DNA of 64,000 nt from Flavimobilis rhizosphaerae (GTDB lineage Bacteria; Actinomycetota; Actinomycetes; Actinomycetales; Cellulomonadaceae): contig NZ_JACZDF010000005.1 of NCBI RefSeq assembly GCF_014852685.1, forward strand, positions 124,001 to 188,000, read 5' to 3'. Every line of letters starts with the position of its first letter. The first letter of the stretch is position 1. Of this stretch, positions 32,949 to 40,492 are shown in pieces. The translations under genes and the position numbers were made by a program. The notes below the pieces were generated by a model, which was given only the letters and a program-made list of their open reading frames with translations, was not told the origin of the DNA and did not search any database.

Positions 32949-33881
32949 CTAAGCCGCCGTGGTGATCGTAGTTGAGAACTGCTCAGCGCCGTGAGCCTCG
33001 AGGCTTCTCTCGAAGGCGTCGGGCGCGAGGTAGCCGATCGCTGAGTGGCGCCGGCGCGTGTTGTAGCGGTTGACCCACCGGAACGTCTCCCGCCGCGCTG
33101 CGGCCTCGTCGGGAAACGCTGCCGCACCGGCAAGGGTCTCGCGCTTATAGGAGGCGTTGAACGACTCTGCCAACGCGTTGTCCGCACTGGAGCCGACCGC
33201 TCCCATCGACTGCAGCACTCCGAAGCTCTCACACACCTTGGCGTAGGCCTTGGAGCAGTAGACCGACCCGTGGTCGGAGTGGAAGATCGCCCCTCGCATG
33301 CTTCCGCGCACCTGGTGCGCCATCCTCAGCGCGTCAGTGACGAGCTCGGTGCGCATGTGGTCGGCCAGCGCCCATCCCACGAGCTTGCGAGAGTGCAGGT
33401 CGATGACGGTAGCCAGGTACCAGTTCGTGCCGTCAGCGATCGGCACGTAGGTGATGTCCCCGACGTAGCGGGAGTTGATCTCGGGCGCGGTGAAGTTCCG
33501 CTGGAGAAGGTCGGGGTGCTTGCGGCCCGAGGGGTCCGGCGTCGTGGTCCTCACCCGTCGACGCAGCCGGATCCCGGCGATTCCGTGCTCGCGCATGACA
33601 CGAGCAACCCGCTTGCGGTTGACCCGCTCGGCAGGCTTGCGGCCCTCGTTGAGCTCGGCAGTGACCCGTGGGGCTCCCAGGGCGCGGTCTCCACCCCGTG
33701 CGGGGTCCTGGACGTCGCGGATCGCAGCGGCCAGCACAGCGTCCTGGGCGGCTCTGACCGCACGCCGGGGCGCAGCCGCGAGCCAGTCGTAGTACGAGGA
33801 TCGTGCAACGCCCACGACCTGGCACAACCGCTTGACCTCGAAGGCCTCGGAGTGGTCGGCAACGAACTGGAAGCGGTTCAC
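32949..33881 (-). CDS. IS3-family transposase OrfB (DDE integrase domain)
   Basis: Catalytic transposase part, 310 aa. An HTH_21-type segment near residues 40-110 precedes the rve integrase core. The DDE residues sit in VGDITYVP, FHSDHGSVY and ALAESFNASYKRE. The C-terminal RYNTRRRHSAIGYLAPDAFE is characteristic of the family. The GTG start overlaps the orfA stop (TGGTGA), so expression may be by coupled restart rather than the programmed -1 frameshift found in many IS3 elements; I see no slippery A-run at the junction. Confidence 0.93.
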   Translation of the reverse strand: MNRFQFVADHSEAFEVKRLCQVVGVARSSYYDWLAAAPRRAVRAAQDAVLAAAIRDVQDPARGGDRALGAPRVTAELNEGRKPAERVNRKRVARVMREHGIAGIRLRRRVRTTTPDPSGRKHPDLLQRNFTAPEINSRYVGDITYVPIADGTNWYLATVIDLHSRKLVGWALADHMRTELVTDALRMAHQVRGSMRGAIFHSDHGSVYCSKAYAKVCESFGVLQSMGAVGSSADNALAESFNASYKRETLAGAAAFPDEAAARRETFRWVNRYNTRRRHSAIGYLAPDAFERSLEAHGAEQFSTTITTAA

Positions 33882-34204
33882 CAGCGCGTCTCCCCGGCGA
33901 AATACTTCGCCGCCGATCGAAGGATGTCCCGCTCGACGGAGAGCTTCTTGACCTCGGCACGTTCTGAGGCCAGCTCGGCCTCCAAGCGTCGGATCCTTGC
34001 AGCATCCGACTCCGGCTCACCGACCGGAACCGGCCCCCCTGATGCCGTTCGGAGCCCCGACCCCAAGTCCCTCACCCACACGCGCATCGTCTCTCGTGAG
34101 ACACCCAGGTCCATCGCGATCTGCTGGATCGTGGCCCCTGGAGTCTGCTCGTAGAGCTCGACCGCGCGACGCTTGAACTCCGCGTCATAGAACTTTCCTG
34201 CCAT
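33878..34204 (-). CDS. IS3-family transposase OrfA (helix-turn-helix)
   Basis: A 108-aa DNA-binding subunit. The HTH lies at residues 8-50 (FKRRAVELYEQ, IQQIAMDLGVSRETMRVWV). A leucine-zipper-like coiled coil follows (RIRRLEAELASERAEVKKLSVERDILRSAAKYF in two blocks). It overlaps orfB by four bases. Confidence 0.92.
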   Translation of the reverse strand: MAGKFYDAEFKRRAVELYEQTPGATIQQIAMDLGVSRETMRVWVRDLGSGLRTASGGPVPVGEPESDAARIRRLEAELASERAEVKKLSVERDILRSAAKYFAGETRW

Positions 34205-34344
34205 GGACTGATTCTCGCTCTCCCCGTCGAGTGACGGATTCAGCGTGTCCGGGATCCGGGGTCAAGCCCCGACCAGACACTTTGGTTCGACCGGGCCTGG
34301 ACCTCGGGTTCGCTTCTTGTGCACCCGATCGGATTCGCCGTGGA

Positions 34345-34929
34345 TCATCGCTCAGGACGTTTCGGTGTCTGGAGGCGTTGCACGTGTCGGATGATGCGTG
34401 CTGTGCGTGCGGTGTCGTTCGGGGCGGTCGCGATGTCGAGCAAGATCGGGTATCTCGCGGTCTTTCCGAGCGCGTGAAAGGCGGCCGCTGCGCGGGGCTC
34501 TGCATCGAGGGCATTTTGGAGCTCAGCGGGCACCGCGATCGTGGCCGCACCCTCGTAGGCGCGGTCCCAGCGTCCGTCCGCTTTGGCTCGTTCGATCTCG
34601 GCGATGCCTCGCTCACGCATCCGCCCGGTCTCGATCAGCCGAGTCACATGGTCGACATTGCGTTTGGACCACATCGATCGTGCCCGTCGAGGTGTGAAGT
34701 GCTGACGATAGGTGGCCGTGTCGACGGCGTGTTTGCGGCCATCGATCCAGCCGCTGCAAAGTGCCTCGTCGAGTGCTTCGGCATACGTCAGCGACGTCGG
34801 GGTGGTGGTGCCCTTCTTCGCCAGTGTCAGCCACACGCCGTGACTGCTGTCTTCGTGTCGATCGAGCCAGGCTCGCCAGGCCGCAGCATCGGGCACCGTG
34901 AGGGTCGGTGGGGTGCTAGCTGTTGTCAT
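34345..34929 (-). CDS. YdeI/OmdA family protein
   Basis: A 194-aa protein of the bacteriocin-protection YdeI/OmpD-associated family. Family marks are WRAWLDRHEDSSHGVWL, KKGTTTPTSLTYAEALDEALCSGWIDG (with the conserved GWIDG), RRARSMWSKRN and a C-terminal helical part. The biochemical function of the family is not known; in Salmonella a member affects resistance to polymyxin-like peptides. ATG at 34929 with AGGAGG just upstream. It overlaps the WYL regulator gene by 14 bp and is probably co-transcribed. It is accessory cargo of the tRNA island. Confidence 0.85.
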   Translation of the reverse strand: MTTASTPPTLTVPDAAAWRAWLDRHEDSSHGVWLTLAKKGTTTPTSLTYAEALDEALCSGWIDGRKHAVDTATYRQHFTPRRARSMWSKRNVDHVTRLIETGRMRERGIAEIERAKADGRWDRAYEGAATIAVPAELQNALDAEPRAAAAFHALGKTARYPILLDIATAPNDTARTARIIRHVQRLQTPKRPER

Positions 34930-35905
34930 CGTGGTGTCCTCCTGTCGGTGCGGGCGCGAGGCTGCGTGTGGCTTCTGCAACGCGCGTGCTGAGTCCGGTG
35001 GCGGCATCGATGAGGGCGTCGGGGCCGAGGATGGTGAAGGGCGCGTCGAATCGGATGATCCAGGCCAGCAGTCCCGTCCAGGACCAGGAGCCGGCTCGGA
35101 TGCGGCAACGGGAATCGGATACCTGTTCCATGTCCCTGTCGCCGAGCCACGGGGCGATGTCGCGGGCGGGAAGGTCCAGGAGGAACTCTCCGTAGCACGG
35201 CCACACATCCGCGGTGTGTGAGCCCTTGGACCGCGCCGAGAAGAAGGTGCGCGCGTCACCAGTCGGAATCGGGCGGGGAGTGAAGACCGCGCCGCCGGCA
35301 AAGTTCGGGATGATCTTGTCGAGCCGGTAGATGCGCCAGTCGGAAGCATCGAGGTTCCAGGCGATGAGGTACCAGCGACCGTTGCGTGCCACGACGGCAT
35401 GCGGCTCCACTGTGCGTGGGGGACGATCGGTGTCCTCGCCGTAGTCGAAGCGGAACGTCCGGCGATCGCGGACGGCAGCGCTGATCGCCTCCAGCACCTT
35501 CGGGTCCACCCGCAGGGCTGGTCCGGTATCGGTGAAACGGATGCCGTCGACGCGGTGTCGAAGCCTCGACGGCATCACCTGCCGCACCGTCGCCAGCGCC
35601 CGGGCTGCGGCGTCGTCGAGATCCACGCCGGTCGAAGAACTGCTTTGCAAGGCGACCGCGATCGCCACCGCTTGTTCGTCATCGAAGAGCAAGGGCGGCA
35701 GCTCTGAACCTGCCGCGAGCCGGTAGCCGCCGTCCGGGCCTTTGGTCGCTGTGATCGAGTACCCGAGTTCCCGGAGCCGATCGACATCGCGGCGGACGGT
35801 GCGGGTCGTGACCTGCAGTCGATCGGCGAGCACCTGCCCGGGCCAGTCCCGACGTGACTGCAGCAACGACAGCAGCGCGAGCATGCGAGACAACGTTCCG
35901 GACAT
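34916..35905 (-). CDS. YafY/WYL-domain transcriptional regulator
   Basis: A 329-aa regulator. The N-terminal DeoR-like winged helix (residues 3-60; RLQVTTRTVRRDVDRLRELG) is followed by the WYL domain (FRFDYG, RWYLIAWNLDASDWRIYRLDKI) and a C-terminal WCX extension. WYL domains are known ligand or nucleic-acid sensing modules. It is divergent from the VOC gene and overlaps the YdeI-like gene, so control of both sides is likely. Its intergenic region holds two GACTCA units that may be operator halves. Confidence 0.87.
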   Translation of the reverse strand: MSGTLSRMLALLSLLQSRRDWPGQVLADRLQVTTRTVRRDVDRLRELGYSITATKGPDGGYRLAAGSELPPLLFDDEQAVAIAVALQSSSSTGVDLDDAAARALATVRQVMPSRLRHRVDGIRFTDTGPALRVDPKVLEAISAAVRDRRTFRFDYGEDTDRPPRTVEPHAVVARNGRWYLIAWNLDASDWRIYRLDKIIPNFAGGAVFTPRPIPTGDARTFFSARSKGSHTADVWPCYGEFLLDLPARDIAPWLGDRDMEQVSDSRCRIRAGSWSWTGLLAWIIRFDAPFTILGPDALIDAATGLSTRVAEATRSLAPAPTGGHHDDNS

Positions 35906-36012
35906 GACTCAACTATCCCATCAGTAGCGGACTCATCCTGTCCTCTACGGGGTGCACTGTGGAATCACGGCACATCGCCGTCACCATCGCAATAAGACAA
36001 GGACCAAGCCGC

Positions 36013-36480
36013 ATGAGCATCACCACGACCACCCACCTCAACTTCCCCGGCACGGCCCGGCAAGCGCTGGACTTCTACCAGTCCGTCTTCGGCGGCACCG
36101 TCACCGCGGCAACCTACGGCGACCTCGGCATGCCCGCAGACGCACCCGGAGCGGACAAGATCGTCTTCGGCCAGGTCGAGAACGACAACGGGTTCCGGGT
36201 CATGGCCTACGACATCCCCGGCCAGGACACCACCAACACCTCCACGCTGGCCGGCCACACACGCCGGGAGAACGGAACCACGATCACCGACCGCTCCTTC
36301 TTCCAGTCCGTGCGCGGCGAGACCCTCGACGAGGTCACCACGATCTGGGACGCACTCGCGGACGGTGCCGATGTCATCGACCCGCTCGCCGCATCCCCCT
36401 GGAGCCCCGGCTTCGGCATGCTCACCGACCGCTTCGGCGTGACCTGGGTCATCGACGTCCAGCCCGCGCACAACGCCTGA
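36013..36480 (+). CDS. VOC-fold (PhnB/glyoxalase-like) protein
   Basis: A 155-aa VOC-superfamily protein with the PhnB-type start TTTHLNFPGTARQALDFYQSVFGG and the end GMLTDRFGVTWVIDV. Such proteins resemble 3-demethylubiquinone methyltransferase-like VOC enzymes of unknown substrate. The ATG at 36013 has AAGGA 10 nt upstream; a longer start at 35959 adds unconserved residues. It is followed by an 11-bp hairpin. It is divergent from the WYL regulator, which probably controls it. Confidence 0.83.
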   Translation: MSITTTTHLNFPGTARQALDFYQSVFGGTVTAATYGDLGMPADAPGADKIVFGQVENDNGFRVMAYDIPGQDTTNTSTLAGHTRRENGTTITDRSFFQSVRGETLDEVTTIWDALADGADVIDPLAASPWSPGFGMLTDRFGVTWVIDVQPAHNA

Positions 36481-36488
36481 TCCGCATC

Positions 36489-36523
36489 CCGGTCGGCCCC
36501 CGCTAGGAACGAGGGCCGACCGG
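36489..36523 (+). terminator. Hairpin terminator after VOC gene
   Basis: An 11-bp stem (36489-36499 with 36513-36523) nine nt after the stop. Confidence 0.7.
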
Positions 36524-36614
36524 AACCGACACGCACCACAGGAGTCTGAAGCCACCACCGCAGCCAGGTGAATCTCAGATGGTCCGGGCTGATTCGCCCT
36601 TGGTTTCGTTCCTA

Positions 36615-37150
36615 TCAGGCGGTTTGGGTCCCGGGTGTTCCCAACGGTGTGTCGAGGCCAGCGTAGTAGTCGGCTTCGACCTCGGCGGGGGGCATGTCGA
36701 GCTCTCCGTGGAGGCGTTGGCTGTTCCACCACCACACGTACTCGAGCGTCGCGAGCTCGACCTTCTCGACCGTGCGCCACGGGCCGCGGCGACGGATGAG
36801 TTCGGTCTTGTAGAGCCCGTTGATCGCCTCAGCCATCGCGTTGTCGAACGAATCGCCCACGGTTCCTGTCGACGGTGTTGCGCCGAGTTCCTCGATCCGA
36901 TCGGTGTAGACGACGGCGAGGTAGTTCGATCCATGGTCGGCGTGATGGACGAGCCCGTCGAGGTCTCCGTGGCGGTGGGGACGTGGTGGGGCCGCCGGGA
37001 GCGAGGTTCGAGGGTGGCGTCGCCTTCGGCTTCGTAGCGTGCTTTGAGCCGGTAGACCCAGCAGCGGTGCACGCCGTAGCGGGCGGCGATCTCGGTGACG
37101 GTGAGCTGTACGGTGGCAAGTGCGGTGAGGACGAGCTTGGCCTTGAACAT
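36615..37150 (-). pseudogene. Chimeric transposase remnant (IS481-type N-terminus, IS3-type C-terminus)
   Basis: From the ATG at 37150 about 55 codons encode an IS481-type helix-turn-helix (TVTEIAARYGVHRCWVYRL, EPRSRRPH). Around 36960-36990 the reading frame shifts and the sequence becomes the C-terminal half of an IS3 transposase (GLVHHADHGSNY, GTVGDSFDNAMAEAINGLYK, WWNSQRLHGEL) down to the stop at 36615. The IS3 part retains the second Asp and the Glu of the DDE triad but lacks the first. Neither transposase can be whole. The junction records a deletion or recombination between two elements at the right edge of the island. Confidence 0.8.
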
Positions 37151-37176
37151 GGCTGAGCATCCGCCGCCGGGGCGGT

Positions 37177-37246
37177 GTCGTGGATGTCGTGAGACATGGC
37201 GTCGCGGATGTCGTGAGACACCTGTCGCGGATGTGCTGAGCCATCA
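37177..37246 (-). repeat. Three tandem 23-24 bp repeats (IS481 terminal region)
   Basis: Units at 37177-37199, 37201-37223 and 37224-37246 share GGATGTCGTGAGACA in the first two and a degenerate form in the third. They lie upstream of the IS481-type start and end within 3 bp of the right repeat. Such TGTCTCACGACATCC-type repeats fit IS481 termini. Confidence 0.55.
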
Positions 37247-37248
37247 CA

Positions 37249-37304
37249 CTGTCAGCCCGACGTAAAAGCCCTGGTGAGAGTCGGTCTCTCACCAGGGCTT
37301 CGTC
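37249..37304 (+). repeat. Right copy of the 56-bp direct repeat (candidate att site)
   Basis: Carries 12 nt of the tRNA-Pro 3' end and the terminator. Mismatches to the left copy are at positions 33 and 38 of the repeat. The tetR stop codon (37289-37291) lies inside it. Confidence 0.8.
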
Positions 37305-38119
37305 GTCCCCGGAGCTGTCGCCCTCGCGGGTCCGTCGAAGTCGATGAGGAGCTGGAACGCGCCCCAGAGGGCGAGCGCGGCCGGGTGCCAGGCGACGGGC
37401 TCGCCGTCGAGGCCGGGGCGCATGATCATCGTGGAGTCGAGGTCCGGGCGTCGCATCTGCCCCTGGGCGAACCCCTCGATGATCCGCGCGCCGACCCGCG
37501 CCAGGGTCTCGGCGGTGACCCCGGGCTGCAGCCCGCACCCGAGGAGCGCCAGCAGCTGGGTGTACTGCGCGGCCATGATCTGCGTCCGACGCTCGTCGCC
37601 GGCCTTGAGGGCGCGGACGAGGTTCTCGCGCTGCGTCGGGTCGGCGACGCCGTTGATGGTCGCGACGAGCGCGAACGCGTCCCGCCACGAGGCGGACGCG
37701 GTGAGTGCGTCAATGTTGCGGCGCCCGGCGAGGCGGAGCATCTCCTCGGTGACGGCCCGGCGGCCGTCGGGAGTTCCGAGGCGGTGGATGTTGCTCTGGA
37801 GCGTCTGTGCCGCGACGTCGAGGGTCGTCGGGTCGAACGGCGTCTCGGAGGGCTCCGACTCGATCGTGATGTGCTCGAGCAGGTCGGCGTAGAAGAGGTC
37901 CTTCGACGGCCAGAGGCGGTAGAACGCGCTCCGTGGCACGTCGGCGGCGCGGATGAGGTCCTCGATGCTCAAGTGCTCGAGGCTCACGGTGAGGCCGGTG
38001 GTCTCGAGCATCGACAACGCGCTCGCCAGAACGCGGGCGCGGGACTGGTCGCTGCTCAGCCTCGGCGCGCGGCGTGGGATGTCCGACGCGTCGTTCTCGC
38101 GCGGGTCTTCCGATGACAT
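37289..38119 (-). CDS. TetR/AcrR family transcriptional regulator
   Basis: A 276-aa regulator with an N-terminal acidic/Arg tail of about 25 residues, then the TetR HTH (ALSMLETTGL, LSIEDLIRAADVPRSAFYRLWPSKDLFYADLL in blocks; the FYRLWPSKD recognition-helix end is typical). The C-terminal ligand domain has no recognised type. ATG at 38119 follows GAGGAG. The upstream region holds two strong inverted repeats and a divergent promoter, but the gene it should control is not there. Its last codons and stop fall inside the tRNA-derived repeat. Confidence 0.87.
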   Translation of the reverse strand: MSSEDPRENDASDIPRRAPRLSSDQSRARVLASALSMLETTGLTVSLEHLSIEDLIRAADVPRSAFYRLWPSKDLFYADLLEHITIESEPSETPFDPTTLDVAAQTLQSNIHRLGTPDGRRAVTEEMLRLAGRRNIDALTASASWRDAFALVATINGVADPTQRENLVRALKAGDERRTQIMAAQYTQLLALLGCGLQPGVTAETLARVGARIIEGFAQGQMRRPDLDSTMIMRPGLDGEPVAWHPAALALWGAFQLLIDFDGPARATAPGTTKPW

Positions 38120-38192
38120 GCCGGTTCTCCTCGTCGTCCGGGCGTCCGCTCGTGTCGCACCCTGTCCCCGTGGTCTCACCCGGGTCGTGGGG

Positions 38193-38266
38193 ATGTTGCA
38201 CCGAAGAACATCCTAGGTGCAACATCGTGTCGCATCTTGCGACACGATGTTTCAATCGGCTAGCCT
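38193..38266 (+). promoter_or_regulatory. tetR operators and divergent promoter
   Basis: Two inverted repeats overlap here: 38193-38202 with 38216-38225 (10 bp, 13-nt spacer) and 38221-38234 with 38238-38251 (14 bp, 3-nt spacer). A plus-strand promoter TTGCGA (38237-38242), 18 nt, TAGCCT (38261-38266) runs through the second repeat, so TetR binding would block it. Confidence 0.65.
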
Positions 38267-38590
38267 CGGAACGTGCCGGAAGCTGGGATCGTCCGGGTGC
38301 GGGTTGGCAGGGCGGCCCGCACCCGGACGAACCTTGCTCCGGCGCATGCACCTACCGGTCGTATCGGCAGGCATCGCGGGGGTCTTCGCGGCGCAACGGC
38401 AGGATGGCGAGGCAGCCGCATCAGGAGGGTCGACCGACCCCGTTCAGGGACCTGATGCGCACAGCCCCACGTCCGTGAGCGCCTGGGGACGGAGCCGCGC
38501 CGCTGCTCCTGTGGGTGACGCGAGCTCCCCTGCACGCGCGAGGCGTGCAGGGGAGCGCACGCGCTGCTGGGTCGCTGCTAGTTTGGGCCG
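38267..38590 (+). other. Gene-poor region behind the tetR-controlled promoter
   Basis: A GTG at 38273 lies 6 nt behind the -10, the leaderless geometry seen elsewhere here, but the 60 codons that follow resemble nothing and are Arg-rich. A 13-bp inverted repeat (38291-38303 with 38316-38328) sits 18 nt inside. A second frame shows a short hydrophobic stretch (LPVVSAGIAGVFAA) near 38350. The region looks like the residue of a deleted target gene; no intact gene is supported. Confidence 0.4.
38524..38556. terminator. Hairpin upstream of the hydrolase gene
   Basis: A 14-bp stem (38524-38537 with 38543-38556) and 5-nt loop, just before the -10 TAGTTT at 38579-38584. Confidence 0.65.
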
Positions 38591-39502
38591 GTGGCCGTCA
38601 ACCCCTACGTGAAGTTCCTGCCTCCCGAGCATCGCGCGGCTGCCGCGACGAACCCCGAGACGACCTGGTGGGGCTGGCGGGGGCACGACGTCCACGTCGC
38701 CCGTGCCCGTCGTCCGGAGGCCGCCGCGCGTGTGCTCCTCCTGCACGGCGCTGGCGGCCACAGCGAGGCGGTCTGGCCGCTCGCGGCGCTCCTCGCCGAG
38801 CGGGGGCTCGACGTCGCCGCGGTCGACCTGCCGCTCTACGGCCTCACGCGGTCGCCCGCGCCACGGTCAGTCACCTATGACGACTGGGTGGCACTCGTGC
38901 TCGACCTCGTCGCCGTCGAGGACGACGGACGTCCCCTCGTCCTCTTCGGCACGAGCATGGGCGGCATGCTCGCCTACGAGGTTGCTGCGCGCTCGGGCTC
39001 GGTCGCGGCGGTCGCCGCGACCTGCCTGCTCGACCCGAACGGGCTGCGGGCGCGCAGGAGCCTCACGCGGTTCGGCGTCATGAGCACGCTCGGCGGTCTG
39101 CTCGCGCCGCTCGTCCGCGGCAGGGTCGCGACGGCGATGGTGCCGATGCGCCGCGTTGCCGACGTCTCGCGGCTGAGCCGAGACCCGGAGCTGGCGGCCT
39201 TGTGCGGGAGCGATCCGCGGGGTGGCGGAGCCTCGGTGCCGCTCGGCTTCCTCGCGACGTACATGCGCTACCGGCATGTCGAGCCAGGGTCGATGACGAC
39301 CCCCGTCGCGCTCGTCCACCCCGCGATGGACACGTGGACGCCGCCCAGCCTCAGCCTCGCCGTCGCGCGACGGACGGCGGCGCCCGTGAAGATCGTCATG
39401 CTCCGGGAGTGCGGGCACTTTCCGGTTGAGCAGCCGGGTCTTGGGGACCTCCTCGCGACGGTGTGCCTGCTGGCCGACGAGGCCGGGCGGGCAGGCGCGT
39501 AG
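38591..39502 (+). CDS. Alpha/beta hydrolase
   Basis: A 303-aa alpha/beta-hydrolase-fold protein. The oxyanion motif LLLHGAGGHSEAVW, the nucleophile elbow FGTSMGG, a late Asp in HPAMDTWTPP and the catalytic His in RECGHFPVEQPG make a full triad. No signal peptide is seen, so it is probably cytosolic; the substrate is unknown. GTG at 38591 lies 6 nt behind TAGTTT (38579-38584), so the mRNA is leaderless. It ends only 3 nt from the convergent SUMF1-type gene, leaving no space for a terminator. Confidence 0.87.
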   Translation: MAVNPYVKFLPPEHRAAAATNPETTWWGWRGHDVHVARARRPEAAARVLLLHGAGGHSEAVWPLAALLAERGLDVAAVDLPLYGLTRSPAPRSVTYDDWVALVLDLVAVEDDGRPLVLFGTSMGGMLAYEVAARSGSVAAVAATCLLDPNGLRARRSLTRFGVMSTLGGLLAPLVRGRVATAMVPMRRVADVSRLSRDPELAALCGSDPRGGGASVPLGFLATYMRYRHVEPGSMTTPVALVHPAMDTWTPPSLSLAVARRTAAPVKIVMLRECGHFPVEQPGLGDLLATVCLLADEAGRAGA

Positions 39503-39505
39503 CTG

Positions 39506-40231
39506 TCAGGCGTCGGCGTCGAGGACGAGCCTCACACCCGCGCCTGTCTGGTCGTCGTAGAGCGAGTGCCTGCGGGCGCAGCGTGCAAGGTCGCGGTCCT
39601 GCGTGAAGCGGCCCCCGCGCGTGACGTGCCGGTCGTTCGCCCACGGTTCGTCGTCGGGAACGCCGGACGGCGCACCGGGGTAGGGCGCGAAGAGGTCGCG
39701 GGTCCATTCGTCGACGTTGCCCGCGAGGTCGAGCACACCGAACGGGCTCGCTCCGCCCGGCAGGCTGCCGACGGGCAACGGCGCGCCGACGCCGTGCGCG
39801 GCGGTGTTCCCGGCGTGCGGGTCCCACTCATCACCCCAGGGGTACTCGCGAGTCTCGTCGCCGCGCGCCGCACGCTCCCACTGAGTCTCCGACGGCAGGT
39901 GGACGGGCAGGCCGGTCACGTCCCGCAGGGTGGCGCAGAAGGCCTGCGCGTCGTCCCACGCCACGCCGTCGACGGGGAGGTCCGGGCCGTCGGACGGGGC
40001 GAGCGGCAGGCCCGCAGCGGCAGCGATGACGTTCCACTGCGCCCGCGTCACTGGTGTGCGCGAGATCGCGAACGCCGGGACCTCCACCGTGTGCCGGGGC
40101 ACCTCCTTGAGGAAGTACGACAGCGGCAGGCCAAGATCGTCGTGACGTGCGACGACCTCGTCGATCTCCTCGATGGGGGTCCCGCGGTGCAGGACCCCGG
40201 CGGGGATCTCGACCCAGTCGACGTCGATCAC
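39506..40231 (-). CDS. Formylglycine-generating enzyme / sulfatase-modifying factor-fold protein
   Basis: A 241-aa SUMF1 (FGE-sulfatase) domain protein. Marks are VEIPAGVLHRGT, the RTPVTRAQWN block, LPSETQWERAARG, YPWGDEWD, GVLDLAGNVDEWTRDLF and RGGRF. Only two cysteines are visible (AFCATL and RCARRHS); the paired active-site cysteines of true formylglycine-generating enzymes are not both evident, and no sulfatase lies in the window. A role other than sulfatase activation is likely. The GTG at 40231 overlaps the stop of the 60-aa gene (GTGA). Confidence 0.82.
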   Translation of the reverse strand: MIDVDWVEIPAGVLHRGTPIEEIDEVVARHDDLGLPLSYFLKEVPRHTVEVPAFAISRTPVTRAQWNVIAAAAGLPLAPSDGPDLPVDGVAWDDAQAFCATLRDVTGLPVHLPSETQWERAARGDETREYPWGDEWDPHAGNTAAHGVGAPLPVGSLPGGASPFGVLDLAGNVDEWTRDLFAPYPGAPSGVPDDEPWANDRHVTRGGRFTQDRDLARCARRHSLYDDQTGAGVRLVLDADA

Positions 40232-40410
40232 CGGTCGCACTCGCAGACGAGGTTCCACTCGACGACCTGCTCGTCGGGCTGCGCCCAGGCCTCAGCCTCG
40301 GCGCGGTCACGGAACGCGCGTGGCGCGAGGCGTCCGTTCGTCATGAGCACGCCGACCGCGATCTGCTCGCGCGGGTCGGTCGACCCGGGAGTGGGCTGCT
40401 GCGTCGTCAT
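40228..40410 (-). CDS. 60-aa conserved-looking small protein coupled to the SUMF1-fold gene
   Basis: Small soluble protein starting MTTQQPTPGSTDPREQ and ending with VVEWNLVCECDR, the last residues containing CEC. The middle (FRDRAEAEAWAQPDEQ) is a charged helix. Its stop overlaps the start of the SUMF1-fold gene, so the two are expressed together. GAGAGGGG lies shortly before the ATG. I do not recognise a family; it may be a partner or substrate because its CEC end is the only Cys-rich peptide nearby, which is speculation. Confidence 0.65.
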   Translation of the reverse strand: MTTQQPTPGSTDPREQIAVGVLMTNGRLAPRAFRDRAEAEAWAQPDEQVVEWNLVCECDR

Positions 40411-40492
40411 GGTCGACCCCTCTCGACGTCCGGTCCTTCTCCATTCTCCCACCGCGGGCCTCCGAGCGCCGTGACGCACGGGACCGACGTCG

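Larger units (their letters stand above)
32912..34270 (-). mobile_element. Complete IS3-family insertion sequence (1359 bp)
   Basis: Imperfect terminal inverted repeats lie at 32912-32938 and 34244-34270: the outer 14 bp are identical and an inner CCGGACACG block is shared. The element is flanked by the 3-bp direct repeat GAC (32909-32911 and 34271-34273), the expected target-site duplication for IS3. It encodes OrfA and OrfB on the minus strand, both intact, so it may still be mobile. Confidence 0.88.

Noticed and set aside
33870-33890. Programmed -1 frameshift between orfA and orfB of the IS3 element
   Set aside because: No slippery A-rich heptamer at the junction; a GTGA stop/start overlap explains orfB translation.
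37177-37246. Three 23-bp repeats considered as a CRISPR fragment
   Set aside because: The units are contiguous without spacers, and they fit the terminal region of an IS481 element.
38273-38455. 60-codon leaderless-looking ORF behind the TetR-controlled promoter
   Set aside because: Start geometry is good but the product is low-complexity Arg-rich and its frame is not protein-like; kept only as part of the region note.
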